From: JBMNRY01 sp050944915
Lineage (GTDB): Bacteria > Bacillota > Limnochordia > JAAZLZ01
Length of the DNA stretch: 28,906 bases
Reading direction: 5' to 3'
Assembly: GCA_050944915.1 (NCBI GenBank)
Contig: JBMNRY010000016.1
Span: forward strand, 1 to 28,906
The notes under the pieces were generated by a model, which worked only from the letters and a program-made list of their open reading frames with translations, made no database searches and was not told the origin of the DNA. Position numbers and translations under genes: made by a program. Position 1 is the first letter of the stretch. Each line of letters opens with the position of its first letter. This document shows positions 7,320 to 14,709 of the stretch, one piece after another.

Positions 7320-8723
7320 CTAGTTAAGTGCTGCATTTAAACCGGCTAGGCGACCGAAGACAAAGGCTTGTAGCAGACCGGTTCCCGACATATAAGCGGG
7401 ACCTCCAGCGCTGGTAAAGCCTTCGGTGACACCACCGGCGGCGTACAGACCAGGGATGATTTCTCCCTCGGTATTGAGAACTCGACCTTGAATATCGGTT
7501 ACGAGACCACCCTGGGTGTGGCGGAGATCACCGGTAGTTTCTACTGCGTAGAAGGGCGGATTCCACGTTGCGGGCAACTTCGTCCGGTTCAGGTAGTCTT
7601 CACCGGTTTCAATTCCCCGTACATAGGCATCAAATTCTGCCCGGAGTTTGGCCGGTGGCAGACCTAATAGGGCCGCTAGTTCTTCAGGAGTATCAGCCTT
7701 TTTCACAACACCGGCCTCTTCCCACTGGGGCAGAGCCGCGGTATTCTTCGCGTTTTCACTATCAAAGATCATGTAGGCGATATGATCAGGTTGGTTGACA
7801 ATATGGGCGGCTAGTTCCGAGTATCCCAAGTACTCATTGGTAAAGCGTTCGCCCCGATTGTTGACCAGGATACCGCCACGATAGAGGGTGAACAGGTCCA
7901 ATCCCGTTTTCAGTTCCCGACTGAAGGGAGCAAAACCTTGATAAGCACCCATATTAGCTACTGCTGCACCCAACTCCATACCCCAGATGATACCATCACC
8001 GGTAGCTCCCGGAGCATACATGGGATAGGCGCCTACGATGGAGGGAATATATTTCTGAATCATCTCGGCGTTAGCCGCAAAACCACTGGTACATAAGATG
8101 GTGGCCTTCGCTTCGATATTGAACTGTTTCCCATCTGGACCTTGGGCTACCACACCGACTACGACGCCGTTGTCATCGGTGATAAGTCCCATGCCGGGGG
8201 TGGACATCAGCACGGTGATATTATCATTCTTGTTGATATTATCGACTAAAACCTGGATAATACCTTGGCCCTTCCCCTTAGCTTCGTGGTTGCGGAGGGT
8301 GCTTACGCCAACCCAGGGAGTACCGGTGAGCAGGCTCCATTCCACACCTAAACCTTCCATCCATTCCACAACTTCCTTGGCATTTTCTGCCGCGGCATAG
8401 ACTAGATCCCGCCGTTGGCTATAATGGCCCGGTCGGAAAATGTCTCGCGCCAAGGCATCGACGCTATCTTCAACTCCGTGTTCCTTCTGTTGACGGGTTC
8501 CCACCGCTGGGACTACGCCGCCGGACATGAGGGTAGCTCCACCTAAATAACCCATTTTCTCGATGAGAACTACTTTTGCCCCCGATTCGGCTGCCGACAG
8601 GGCGGCCACTAAGCCGGACCCACCACCACCGACAATTACTACATCGGCTGTCATGGTGGCACCAGCTAGGGAACTGCTCAACAGCACCATAGCCAAGACC
8701 ATGAAGATGAAACCTTTCCGCAT
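7320..8723 (-). CDS. Secreted FAD-binding oxidoreductase, fumarate/urocanate reductase-like family (first copy)
   Basis: This 467-residue flavoprotein of the FAD_binding_2 family begins with a Sec-type signal (MRKGFIFMVLAMVLLSSSLA, likely cut after AGA at 22) and then goes straight into the Rossmann fold: GGGGSG (32-37) and Glu55 for the FAD ribose. Family marks include NNRGERFTNE (about 289-297), RHTQGG (His402, matching the substrate His of fumarate reductases) and the C-terminal IPGLYAAGGVTEG. By eye alignment to flavocytochrome c3, the catalytic Arg position in the IFD segment is Ala (FDSENAK), so simple fumarate reduction is doubtful. It has neither a heme domain nor an FMN_bind domain, so electrons must come from a separate partner. 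AGGAGG precedes the ATG. It is divergent from the Liv importer operon and probably shares its control region. Confidence 0.88.
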   Translation of the reverse strand: MRKGFIFMVLAMVLLSSSLAGATMTADVVIVGGGGSGLVAALSAAESGAKVVLIEKMGYLGGATLMSGGVVPAVGTRQQKEHGVEDSVDALARDIFRPGHYSQRRDLVYAAAENAKEVVEWMEGLGVEWSLLTGTPWVGVSTLRNHEAKGKGQGIIQVLVDNINKNDNITVLMSTPGMGLITDDNGVVVGVVAQGPDGKQFNIEAKATILCTSGFAANAEMIQKYIPSIVGAYPMYAPGATGDGIIWGMELGAAVANMGAYQGFAPFSRELKTGLDLFTLYRGGILVNNRGERFTNEYLGYSELAAHIVNQPDHIAYMIFDSENAKNTAALPQWEEAGVVKKADTPEELAALLGLPPAKLRAEFDAYVRGIETGEDYLNRTKLPATWNPPFYAVETTGDLRHTQGGLVTDIQGRVLNTEGEIIPGLYAAGGVTEGFTSAGGPAYMSGTGLLQAFVFGRLAGLNAALN

Positions 8724-8770
8724 TCAATTTCCTCCTTATTATTAATGATCGCTGTTGCCATAATGGCACT

Positions 8771-8801
8771 GCTCGGTTAATGTTACCATTAAACGCCGAG
8801 C
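8771..8801. promoter_or_regulatory. Two-part palindrome, candidate operator
   Basis: GCTCGG-TTAATG (8771-8782), TTAC centre, CATTAA (8787-8792), then ACG and CCGAGC (8796-8801): two nested inverted repeats of 6 bases each. It starts 47 bases upstream of the flavoprotein ATG. The AT-rich inner half-sites TTAATG/CATTAA look like a dimeric regulator site, although the RNA could also fold. CCGAGC occurs again at 8821-8826. Confidence 0.4.
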
Positions 8802-8837
8802 ATTACAAGACGGGGAACAGCCGAGCAAAACCTACTA

Positions 8838-8856
8838 AGGAGCCAAAGGAGCTCCT
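8838..8856 (+). promoter_or_regulatory. Hairpin followed by T-rich run in the control region
   Basis: AGGAGC (8838-8843) and GCTCCT (8851-8856) with a 7-base loop, followed on the plus strand by ACCATTATTTTT. It could be a weak terminator or attenuator upstream of livK. Confidence 0.3.
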
Positions 8857-8955
8857 ACCATTATTTTTCGCAGTATTGCTCTTTTCTTCACAAATGTAGT
8901 GCCCCAGTTAACAGCATCCCAGCCCTAGACCCGGAGGAATATGCTAATTTTCTTT

Positions 8956-8981
8956 CCAAAGGCTGTTCATTATGCCTTTGG
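8956..8981 (+). promoter_or_regulatory. Inverted repeat in the upstream region of livK
   Basis: CCAAAGGC (8956-8963) and GCCTTTGG (8974-8981), exact 8-base arms with a 10-base spacer, about 100 bases before the livK start. Candidate operator or leader hairpin. Confidence 0.35.
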
Positions 8982-9081
8982 TCCCTTCTGGCATTTCAGC
9001 TTTAGGGCAAATTATGAGAGGAACTCGGAATTGGATGTAGAATATGCACATTAGCTTATATTACACAAAGGAGGGTCTTTG

Positions 9082-10335
9082 GTGAAAAGAAGCTGTATAT
9101 TGTTATTGGTGTTGTGTCTAGTCTTCGGAATAAGCAGTGGAGTCTTCGCCCAGGACGTCATCAAAATCGGCGCCATCTATCCCTTCTCCGGACCCATGGC
9201 CGGGACGGCACAGATGCTGCGCAACGGTGTTTTGATGGCCGTAGACATCATCAACAACAAGCATGACTTCGACTTTCTGATGGCAGATACGGAAGGAATC
9301 CCCTCTTTGGGCGGAGCAAAAATCGAAATTATTTTCGCTGATAGTGCAGGAGATCCAGCCAAAGGAATGGCGGAAGCTGAACGTCTCATCACCTCAGAGG
9401 GTGTCGTCGCTCTCATCGGTTGCTACCAGAGCTCGGTAACCAAAACAGCTAGCCAAGTCGCTGAACGCTACGGCATACCCTATGTCAACGGCGACTCTTC
9501 TTCACCGGACTTAACGGCTCGGGGCTTTAAGTGGTTCTTCCGCACCGACCCCCACGATGGTTTGTATGCCCGACAACAGTTTGAACATCTCCTTGAGCTC
9601 GAAAAACAAACGGGAGAAAGCATGCGGCGGATCGTCATCGTCCATGAAAACACCGAATTTGGTAGCCAAGCTGCCAATGCTCAAGAAGCTTTGGCTAAGG
9701 AATACGGCTTCGAAGTCGTAGGTAAGATCGCTTATACCACGGGAGCCACCAGCTTGAACAGCGAAGTCTCTCGGATGATGGCCATGCAACCCGACGTGGT
9801 CATGATGGCCGCTTATATCTCTGACCAAATCCTCTTCACCCGTACCTTCAAGACCATGCAGTTCGCCCCGAAGGTATGGCATAATACCGCTGCTCCGGGA
9901 GAACCGGACTATCTGAACTCCGTAGGCGAAGATGGATATTACCTCTTCCTCCGCCAAGGCTTTGCCGCCGACCAGGCCGAAAGGAAGCCGGTAATCACCA
10001 CCATCATGAACCGCTTCCGCGAGCTGTTCGGTCAAGAAATGCTGGCCGACGCCGTCCGGTCCTTCCATGCTCCTTTAGTCTTAGCCGACGCCATTAACAG
10101 GGCCGGTTCCACCAAGCCGGAAGCCATCCGCCAAGCTTTGTTGGAAACCGACATCCCCGGCGAGTACTGCTTGTCTCCTTGGGAAGGGATCAAGTTTGAC
10201 CCCGAAACCCATCAAAACGTCTATGCCCAATATATCATCTGTCAGATCCAGGACGGCGAATTCCGCACTGTCTTCCCAGAGGAAGTAGCAACTACCGGCT
10301 CCGTCGTCCCATTCCCCGCTTGGCAAAACCGGTAA
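9082..10335 (+). CDS. livK: Liv-type ABC transporter substrate-binding protein
   Basis: A 417-residue periplasmic-binding-protein of the type I Leu/Ile/Val-binding fold. It has a signal peptide ending VFA/QDVIKIG with no lipobox cysteine, then the family start IGAIYPFSGPMAGTAQ, an N-lobe with LIGCYQSSVTKTASQVAERYGIPYVNGDSSSP, the hinge region FRTDPHDG, and the second lobe with VVMMAAYISDQILFTRTFK. It captures a small ligand outside the membrane; the family covers branched-chain amino acids, amides, urea and aromatic or dicarboxylic acids, so the ligand is open. The GTG at 9082 is preferred over a TTG at 9079 because AAGGAGGG ends six bases before it. It is the first gene of the five-gene importer operon. 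Confidence 0.9.
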   Translation: MKRSCILLLVLCLVFGISSGVFAQDVIKIGAIYPFSGPMAGTAQMLRNGVLMAVDIINNKHDFDFLMADTEGIPSLGGAKIEIIFADSAGDPAKGMAEAERLITSEGVVALIGCYQSSVTKTASQVAERYGIPYVNGDSSSPDLTARGFKWFFRTDPHDGLYARQQFEHLLELEKQTGESMRRIVIVHENTEFGSQAANAQEALAKEYGFEVVGKIAYTTGATSLNSEVSRMMAMQPDVVMMAAYISDQILFTRTFKTMQFAPKVWHNTAAPGEPDYLNSVGEDGYYLFLRQGFAADQAERKPVITTIMNRFRELFGQEMLADAVRSFHAPLVLADAINRAGSTKPEAIRQALLETDIPGEYCLSPWEGIKFDPETHQNVYAQYIICQIQDGEFRTVFPEEVATTGSVVPFPAWQNR

Positions 10336-10344
10336 CGGAATAAA

Positions 10345-10367
10345 GGGAAGGGGATCATCCCCTTCCC
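10345..10367 (+). terminator. Intercistronic stem-loop between livK and livH
   Basis: GGGAAGGGG (10345-10353), loop ATCAT, CCCCTTCCC (10359-10367), a perfect 9-base-pair GC-rich stem with AAA before and TCCTTT after. Such hairpins after a binding-protein gene often act as partial terminators or mRNA stabilisers that let the binding protein be made in excess over the membrane parts; that role is inferred here. Confidence 0.6.
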
Positions 10368-10393
10368 TCCTTTAGAAAGGGGGCGTCTCGTAG

Positions 10394-11263
10394 GTGCTAC
10401 TAGGTTTCGCACAAGCTATATCGGCCGGACTCTTGATGGGGTTTGTCTACGCTCTAATCGCTTTAGGCCTCTCACTGATTTACGGGGTAATGGACGTGGT
10501 GAATTTTGCCCACGGGGAATTCCTCATGATCGGCATGTTTATTGCCTATTGGATATCAGTACTAATCCGCTGGGATCCTCTGGTATCACTGCCTTTCATC
10601 ATCATTATTCTGTTTTTCATCGGTGTTGGGGTCTACAAGCTCATCATCCGCCGTATCCTGGTCGGTACACGGATGAGCCAAATCCTATCTACCTTTGGTC
10701 TGAGTGTATTTCTAGCTAATATGGCCATGTTCCTATGGACTCCGAACTATCGTCAAATCGACCGGGGCTTAACGGCATTGACCGGTAACATTGGTATTGG
10801 TGGCGTTTACATCGGAGTGCCGGAGATCATCGCATCCCTGGGCTCAATCATCATCTTCGGAATCGCCTACTATATACTAAAGTTCACACGCACAGGTCGT
10901 GCCATTCAAGCTACCTCACTGGACTCAGAAGGTGCCCGCCTAGTCGGGATCAACATCGAGCGGATCTTTTCCCTCACCTTTGGTATCGGTATTGCCTGTG
11001 TAGGGGCAGCAGGTGTACTGTTATCAACCTTTTATTATATCTTCCCCTACGTCGGTACCTTCTTTGGTATGATCGCCTTTGCCACCGTGGCTTTGGGAGG
11101 CTTTGGTAGTATTGAAGGTTCCTTCATAGCTGGAGTGCTCATCGGGCTTATCGAAGCCCTCGGTGGGTTCTTCATCGACCCTTCGGTCAAATACGCCATC
11201 GTCTTCTTAACCTACATGGCGGTAATCATTCTACGACCGGGCACCGGCTTATTCGGCTGGTAA
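10394..11263 (+). CDS. livH: Liv-type ABC transporter permease LivH
   Basis: A 289-residue inner-membrane permease with about eight hydrophobic segments. Family motifs: YALIALGLSLIYGVMDVVNFAHGEFLMIG near the N terminus (split by position, residues about 20-47), RTGRAIQATSLDSEGARLVGI (cytoplasmic loop that contacts the ATPases), and GIACVGAAGVLL, LGGFGSIEGSF, AGVLIGLIEALG. Length is typical. GTG start with AAGGGGG about ten bases upstream. It pairs with LivM to form the pore. Confidence 0.93.
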   Translation: MLLGFAQAISAGLLMGFVYALIALGLSLIYGVMDVVNFAHGEFLMIGMFIAYWISVLIRWDPLVSLPFIIIILFFIGVGVYKLIIRRILVGTRMSQILSTFGLSVFLANMAMFLWTPNYRQIDRGLTALTGNIGIGGVYIGVPEIIASLGSIIIFGIAYYILKFTRTGRAIQATSLDSEGARLVGINIERIFSLTFGIGIACVGAAGVLLSTFYYIFPYVGTFFGMIAFATVALGGFGSIEGSFIAGVLIGLIEALGGFFIDPSVKYAIVFLTYMAVIILRPGTGLFGW

Positions 11264-11288
11264 ACCGGAACGAGAGGAGGTCGGAATT

Positions 11289-12326
11289 TTGCGATTGCAA
11301 AGCAAAACGATACTAAAAGCATTGCTCTACGTGGCAGTCGTTGCCATCGTTCCATCCCTTTCGTCGGCTCCCTTCTACCGCCATGTGCTGATTATGGTCG
11401 GACTGTACAGTCTCATGGGAGTAGCATGGAATATGCAAGGCGGTTACACAGGCCTTTACTCCTTAGGACAAAGTGCCTTCTTTGGAATCGGAGCCTACAC
11501 TTCAACGATGATGTTGATTAAAGGAGGAATCTCCCCCTGGATTGGTATGCTTTGTGGAGGTGTAATCGCAGCTGCGGTTTCCGTCGCTGTTGCCTTCCCC
11601 ACTTCTCGACTGCGGGGGCCCTACTTTACCATCGCCTCCATGGCCTTCGCCCGTACCATCCAGATTCTGTTTACTAACTGGGATTATGTTAAAGGAGCCA
11701 TCGGTCTTTCCTTACCCTTGATGGGTAACACCTGGACCTATATGCAGTTCCTAAGCAAAATCCCTTATCATATCATTATCTACTCTTTCTTAGCCGTGGC
11801 CTTGCTGGTTTGTTACTACATCGAACGCTCCCGGACCGGCTACTATTTCAAAGCCATCCGTGATAGCGAAGAAGTAGCCGAAGCCCTAGGTATTAACACG
11901 GTTAAATATCGGCTTATCGCCGCCGGCCTGAGTGGCTTTTTCACCGCCATCGCTGGTACCTTCTACGCCCAGTACGTGTTGTATATCGACCCCGAAAGTG
12001 TTCTCCACCACCCCTTGAGTGTAGAAACGGTAATGGTCGCCGCCGTCGGCGGTGCGGGCACGATTTGGGGCCCCGTTTTAGGAGCTGCCATTCTCATGCC
12101 CATTAACCTTTATGCTCGGGCTTGGTTCGGAGGAGCAGCTAAAGGGATCGACTTAATCCTCTATGGTTTAATCCTTATGATTATCGCCATCGCCCAACCC
12201 ACTGGTTTGATGGGCTTACTCCAAAGCCTCGTCAAACGCTCCGGGAAAGGAGGGACTTCCATTGGCACAACAACCGATGCTTCAAGTGCGGAACCTCACG
12301 ATGAGGTTCGGGGGGCTTCTCGCTAA
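11289..12326 (+). CDS. livM: Liv-type ABC transporter permease LivM
   Basis: A 345-residue inner-membrane permease. Family motifs: GYTGLYSLGQSAFFGIGAY, LRGPYFTIASMAFARTIQI, RTGYYFKAIRDSEEVAEALGI (ATPase-contact loop), AGLSGFFTAIAGTFYAQY and VAAVGGAGTIWGPVLGA. TTG start with AGGAGGT eight bases upstream. The last 65 bases overlap the start of livG in another frame. The hydrophilic tail after about residue 312 is unusually short-motif and falls largely in that overlap. Confidence 0.93.
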   Translation: MRLQSKTILKALLYVAVVAIVPSLSSAPFYRHVLIMVGLYSLMGVAWNMQGGYTGLYSLGQSAFFGIGAYTSTMMLIKGGISPWIGMLCGGVIAAAVSVAVAFPTSRLRGPYFTIASMAFARTIQILFTNWDYVKGAIGLSLPLMGNTWTYMQFLSKIPYHIIIYSFLAVALLVCYYIERSRTGYYFKAIRDSEEVAEALGINTVKYRLIAAGLSGFFTAIAGTFYAQYVLYIDPESVLHHPLSVETVMVAAVGGAGTIWGPVLGAAILMPINLYARAWFGGAAKGIDLILYGLILMIIAIAQPTGLMGLLQSLVKRSGKGGTSIGTTTDASSAEPHDEVRGASR

Positions 12327-13014
12327 TCAAAATGTCGACATGGATGTATTCCCTGGGGAAATCATCGGGCTAATCGGTCCTAACGGAGCGGGGAAAACCA
12401 CCTTTTTCAACTGTATCAGCGGTTTCCTACGCCCAACGGAGGGTTCCGTCAATTTCCTCGGCAATGAACTAGTTGGTTTGAAACCAAATCAAATCTGTCA
12501 CCTGGGATTGACCAGAACCTTCCAGATCACCCAACCACTGCGAGGGATGACCGTCTTGGAGAACCTCATGGTTGGTACCTTCTGCCGCTATCCCCGACGG
12601 GAAGATGCGGAAGTCCGAGCCAAGGAGATCCTCCACAAGACGGGCTTAGCAGCCAAGGCAGATCAATTAGCCAGCAATCTGACCATCGCCGAGCGGAAAA
12701 GGTTAGAAATCGCCAGGGCCCTCGGTACCGAACCGAAACTGCTCATCCTTGACGAAACCATGGCTGGGCTCACTCCCACCGAGGTCCAGCAAGCTGTAGA
12801 ATTGGTGAAAGAAATCCAAGCGGGCGGAACGACGTTTCTCATCATTGAGCACGTCATGGAAGCCATTATGCCCATTGCCGACCGGCTGTACGTCCTTGAT
12901 GCCGGTAAACTAATTGCGGTAGGCACCCCTGAGGAAATCGTGAATAACCCCCGGGTTATCGAAGCCTACCTAGGGGAGGGCCGTCATGTTAAGGGTAAAA
13001 AGCATTCAAGTTAG
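12262..13014 (+). CDS. livG: Liv-type ABC transporter ATP-binding protein LivG
   Basis: A 250-residue cytoplasmic ATPase. Walker A GPNGAGKTT (39-47), Q-loop FQITQP, Walker B LLILDET, switch His in IIEHVM. The signature is LTIAERKR instead of LSGGQ and Walker B ends DET instead of DEP; this AERKRLE variant occurs in many Liv-like ATPases and is not a sign of decay. It has the family C-terminal YLGEG. TTG start with AAAGGAGGG seven bases upstream, inside the livM end; it overlaps livF by 29 bases, so translation is coupled. Confidence 0.93.
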   Translation: MAQQPMLQVRNLTMRFGGLLANQNVDMDVFPGEIIGLIGPNGAGKTTFFNCISGFLRPTEGSVNFLGNELVGLKPNQICHLGLTRTFQITQPLRGMTVLENLMVGTFCRYPRREDAEVRAKEILHKTGLAAKADQLASNLTIAERKRLEIARALGTEPKLLILDETMAGLTPTEVQQAVELVKEIQAGGTTFLIIEHVMEAIMPIADRLYVLDAGKLIAVGTPEEIVNNPRVIEAYLGEGRHVKGKKHSS

Positions 13015-13693
13015 CTACGATGGTGTTCCTGCGGTCCATGACGCTAGTTTCCACGTCAACAAAGGGGAAATCGTCTCCATCATCGGTTCCAATGGCGCTG
13101 GGAAAACGACGACTATGCGGGCTATTACGGGGATTCTATCCCTTGACCGGGGTGAAATAGAATTCCAAGGTTCCCGGATTGACGGACTACCTTCCTACGA
13201 CATCGTGGCCAAAGGGATATCCCTTGTACCCGAGGGAAGGCACGTTTTCGGCAAATTGTCCGTCCATGAAAACCTCCTCTTGGGAGCATATCTAAACACT
13301 AACAACGAGGAGATTCAGGAAACCCTCGAATCGGTCTACCAGATGTTTCCCCGGTTATTAGAGCGGAGAAACCAAAAGGCCGAGACCTTGTCTGGTGGAG
13401 AACAACAAATGTTGGCCATCGGACGGGGGCTGATGTCTCGACCCCAATTGCTCATGCTCGATGAGCCTTCTTTGGGCCTGGCTCCTAAGCTGGTCTCCCA
13501 AGTTTTCGAGCAAATCCAGCGTCTGCGGGAGGAAATTGGTTTGACTATCCTTCTCGTAGAACAGAACGTCTATAATGCCCTGGAGCTCTCGGACCGCGCC
13601 TATATCCTCCAAACGGGGCGCACCGTTATGGAAGGTACGGGAAGCGAGCTGTTGGAAACAGACATCATCAGAAAGGCCTACTTGGGTATGTAA
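12986..13693 (+). CDS. livF: Liv-type ABC transporter ATP-binding protein LivF
   Basis: A 235-residue cytoplasmic ATPase that pairs with LivG. Walker A GSNGAGKTT (34-42), signature LSGGEQQMLAIGRGLMSRP, Walker B LLMLDEPSLGLAP, switch segment LLVEQNV, and the usual C-terminal IIRKAYLGM. ATG with GGGGAGGG five bases upstream. Last gene of the operon, followed within 31 bases by a strong terminator. Confidence 0.94.
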   Translation: MLRVKSIQVSYDGVPAVHDASFHVNKGEIVSIIGSNGAGKTTTMRAITGILSLDRGEIEFQGSRIDGLPSYDIVAKGISLVPEGRHVFGKLSVHENLLLGAYLNTNNEEIQETLESVYQMFPRLLERRNQKAETLSGGEQQMLAIGRGLMSRPQLLMLDEPSLGLAPKLVSQVFEQIQRLREEIGLTILLVEQNVYNALELSDRAYILQTGRTVMEGTGSELLETDIIRKAYLGM

Positions 13694-13723
13694 TAGAACT
13701 TACCCGATGGGATATGTACTGCT

Positions 13724-13757
13724 ACCTCCTTGGCCTAAAGGGCCAAGGAGGTTTTTT
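13724..13757 (+). terminator. Strong rho-independent terminator of the Liv operon
   Basis: ACCTCCTTGGCC (13724-13735), loop TAAAG, GGCCAAGGAGGT (13741-13752), a perfect 12-base-pair stem directly followed by a T run to 13757. It is oriented for the plus strand, 31 bases past the livF stop, and separates it from the convergent RraA-like gene. Confidence 0.92.
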
Positions 13758-13764
13758 CTCCTCA

Positions 13765-14400
13765 TCAGAGGATGCCGTATTTATCATAAACTTCCCGGAC
13801 ACTCTTGCCTGCTTCCAATTCCCGACGCACCTGGTTTTCAGCCTCCACTTTAGCCAGTGCCTTTTCGATCACTTCGTCTTTAATGCCCTTCGGTACGACG
13901 ACCACTCCATCGTTATCAGCGAAAATGAAGTCCCCAGGATAAACTCTGACACCACCGCATTCAATGGGGACATTATAGGCAATCACATCAGTCCTGCCTT
14001 TCGAATCCAAGGGACAATAACCACGGATAAACATGGGAAAACCTAGTTCTTTGATAACGCGGCTATCCCTAATTAAGCCGTCGATGACTGCCCCTACTGA
14101 CCCCTTGCGCATAGCCCTGGTGGTCAACAGCTCGCCCCAAAATCCGGCCGCAGAGGACCCATTGGTCGTAGCTACCACCACCTGCCCTTCCCCTACGGAA
14201 TCAACGGTTTGCAAAATGAGTTCATAGGGCCTGGCAGGGATTTCATAAACATCAGTGGCGAGGATGGTAAAAGCCTCCCCCGCTAAGACATCTTCTTCCC
14301 CCAAAGGCCGAATAGAGGTGTTCATTGCCTGATTACGCAGGTTATACTCATCCAATATGTCCGCGATGACCCCCGAATAGAGAACCTTTGTCAAATCCAT
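13765..14400 (-). CDS. RraA / 4-hydroxy-4-methyl-2-oxoglutarate aldolase family protein
   Basis: A 211-residue RraA-fold protein. Seen: GFWGELLTTRAMRKG (about 86-100) and DGLIRDSRVIKELGFP with the Arg111-Asp112 pair that in HMG/CHA aldolases holds substrate and the divalent metal, then IECGGVRVYPGDFIFADNDGV. In this family, catalytic members cleave 4-hydroxy-4-methyl-2-oxoglutarate or 4-carboxy-4-hydroxy-2-oxoadipate to pyruvate plus a keto acid, or decarboxylate oxaloacetate; RNase E-inhibiting members are proteobacterial and unlikely here. The conserved Arg-Asp supports an enzyme. ATG with GGGAGGG upstream. It lies between the importer and the second flavoprotein, convergent with livF, which suggests a catabolic step for the imported compound. 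Confidence 0.85.
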   Translation of the reverse strand: MDLTKVLYSGVIADILDEYNLRNQAMNTSIRPLGEEDVLAGEAFTILATDVYEIPARPYELILQTVDSVGEGQVVVATTNGSSAAGFWGELLTTRAMRKGSVGAVIDGLIRDSRVIKELGFPMFIRGYCPLDSKGRTDVIAYNVPIECGGVRVYPGDFIFADNDGVVVVPKGIKDEVIEKALAKVEAENQVRRELEAGKSVREVYDKYGIL

Positions 14401-14671
14401 CGTTATACCCTCCCTTTGTAATCTAGTCCCCTTCCGTCGACGGCAACTTTCCGTTAGTTTTTCCTTTTCTCATATTACTGATTATTCACTAAATGGATCG
14501 GGGATCCCTGCTATAGGGGAGGATTCTCAGCCTTGACAAGGGAGTCAAAGCCACAGGTGGATCAGAACAGCAGCTAGCAACAACACTTCGCCTGTCCAAG
14601 GGCTCTAGTTACGAGGGCTTTAAGTTATGCTCCTTAGCTTCCCTGCCGCCTTCTGGGGAAGACCTATAAAG
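14401..14671. other. Upstream region of the RraA-like gene
   Basis: This forms most of a 309-base gap without a gene. It should carry the minus-strand promoter of the RraA-like gene. A short inverted repeat TTGAC/GTCAA (14533-14537/14544-14548) is present, and an AT-rich stretch (14465-14495) precedes the gene. No clear promoter pair or known riboswitch is seen. Confidence 0.4.
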
Positions 14672-14696
14672 AAGGGGTGCCCCTAAGGCACCCCTT
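14672..14696 (-). terminator. Terminator of the second flavoprotein gene
   Basis: AAGGGGTGCC (14672-14681), 5-base loop, GGCACCCCTT (14687-14696), a perfect 10-base-pair stem, 13 bases past the TAA/stop at 14710. On the minus strand the stem ends CCCCTT and continues CTTTAT, a modest U-rich tail. It separates this gene from the RraA-like gene. Confidence 0.75.
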
Positions 14697-14709
14697 GGTT
14701 ACTACGTAC

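Larger units (their letters stand above)
8724..9081. promoter_or_regulatory. Divergent control region between secreted flavoprotein and Liv operon
   Basis: These 358 bases should hold both promoters and leaders. No consensus -35/-10 pair is convincing: TTGGAT (9031-9036) and TATATT (9057-9062) are 20 bases apart, too far for a good sigma-A promoter. Three inverted repeats (8771-8801, 8838-8856, 8956-8981) fill the region and are listed separately. No known riboswitch or T-box core was recognised. Confidence 0.5.

Noticed and set aside
7320..8723. Calling the first exported flavoprotein a fumarate reductase
   Set aside because: The catalytic Arg position appears to be Ala and no heme domain is present, so only the family name is supported.
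8724..9081. T-box or amino-acid riboswitch controlling livK
   Set aside because: No T-box antiterminator core (GGTGGNACC type) or other known riboswitch core was found; only inverted repeats.
9511..10068. Minus-strand open frame of 185 codons
   Set aside because: Antisense to livK; no ribosome site and no recognisable motif.
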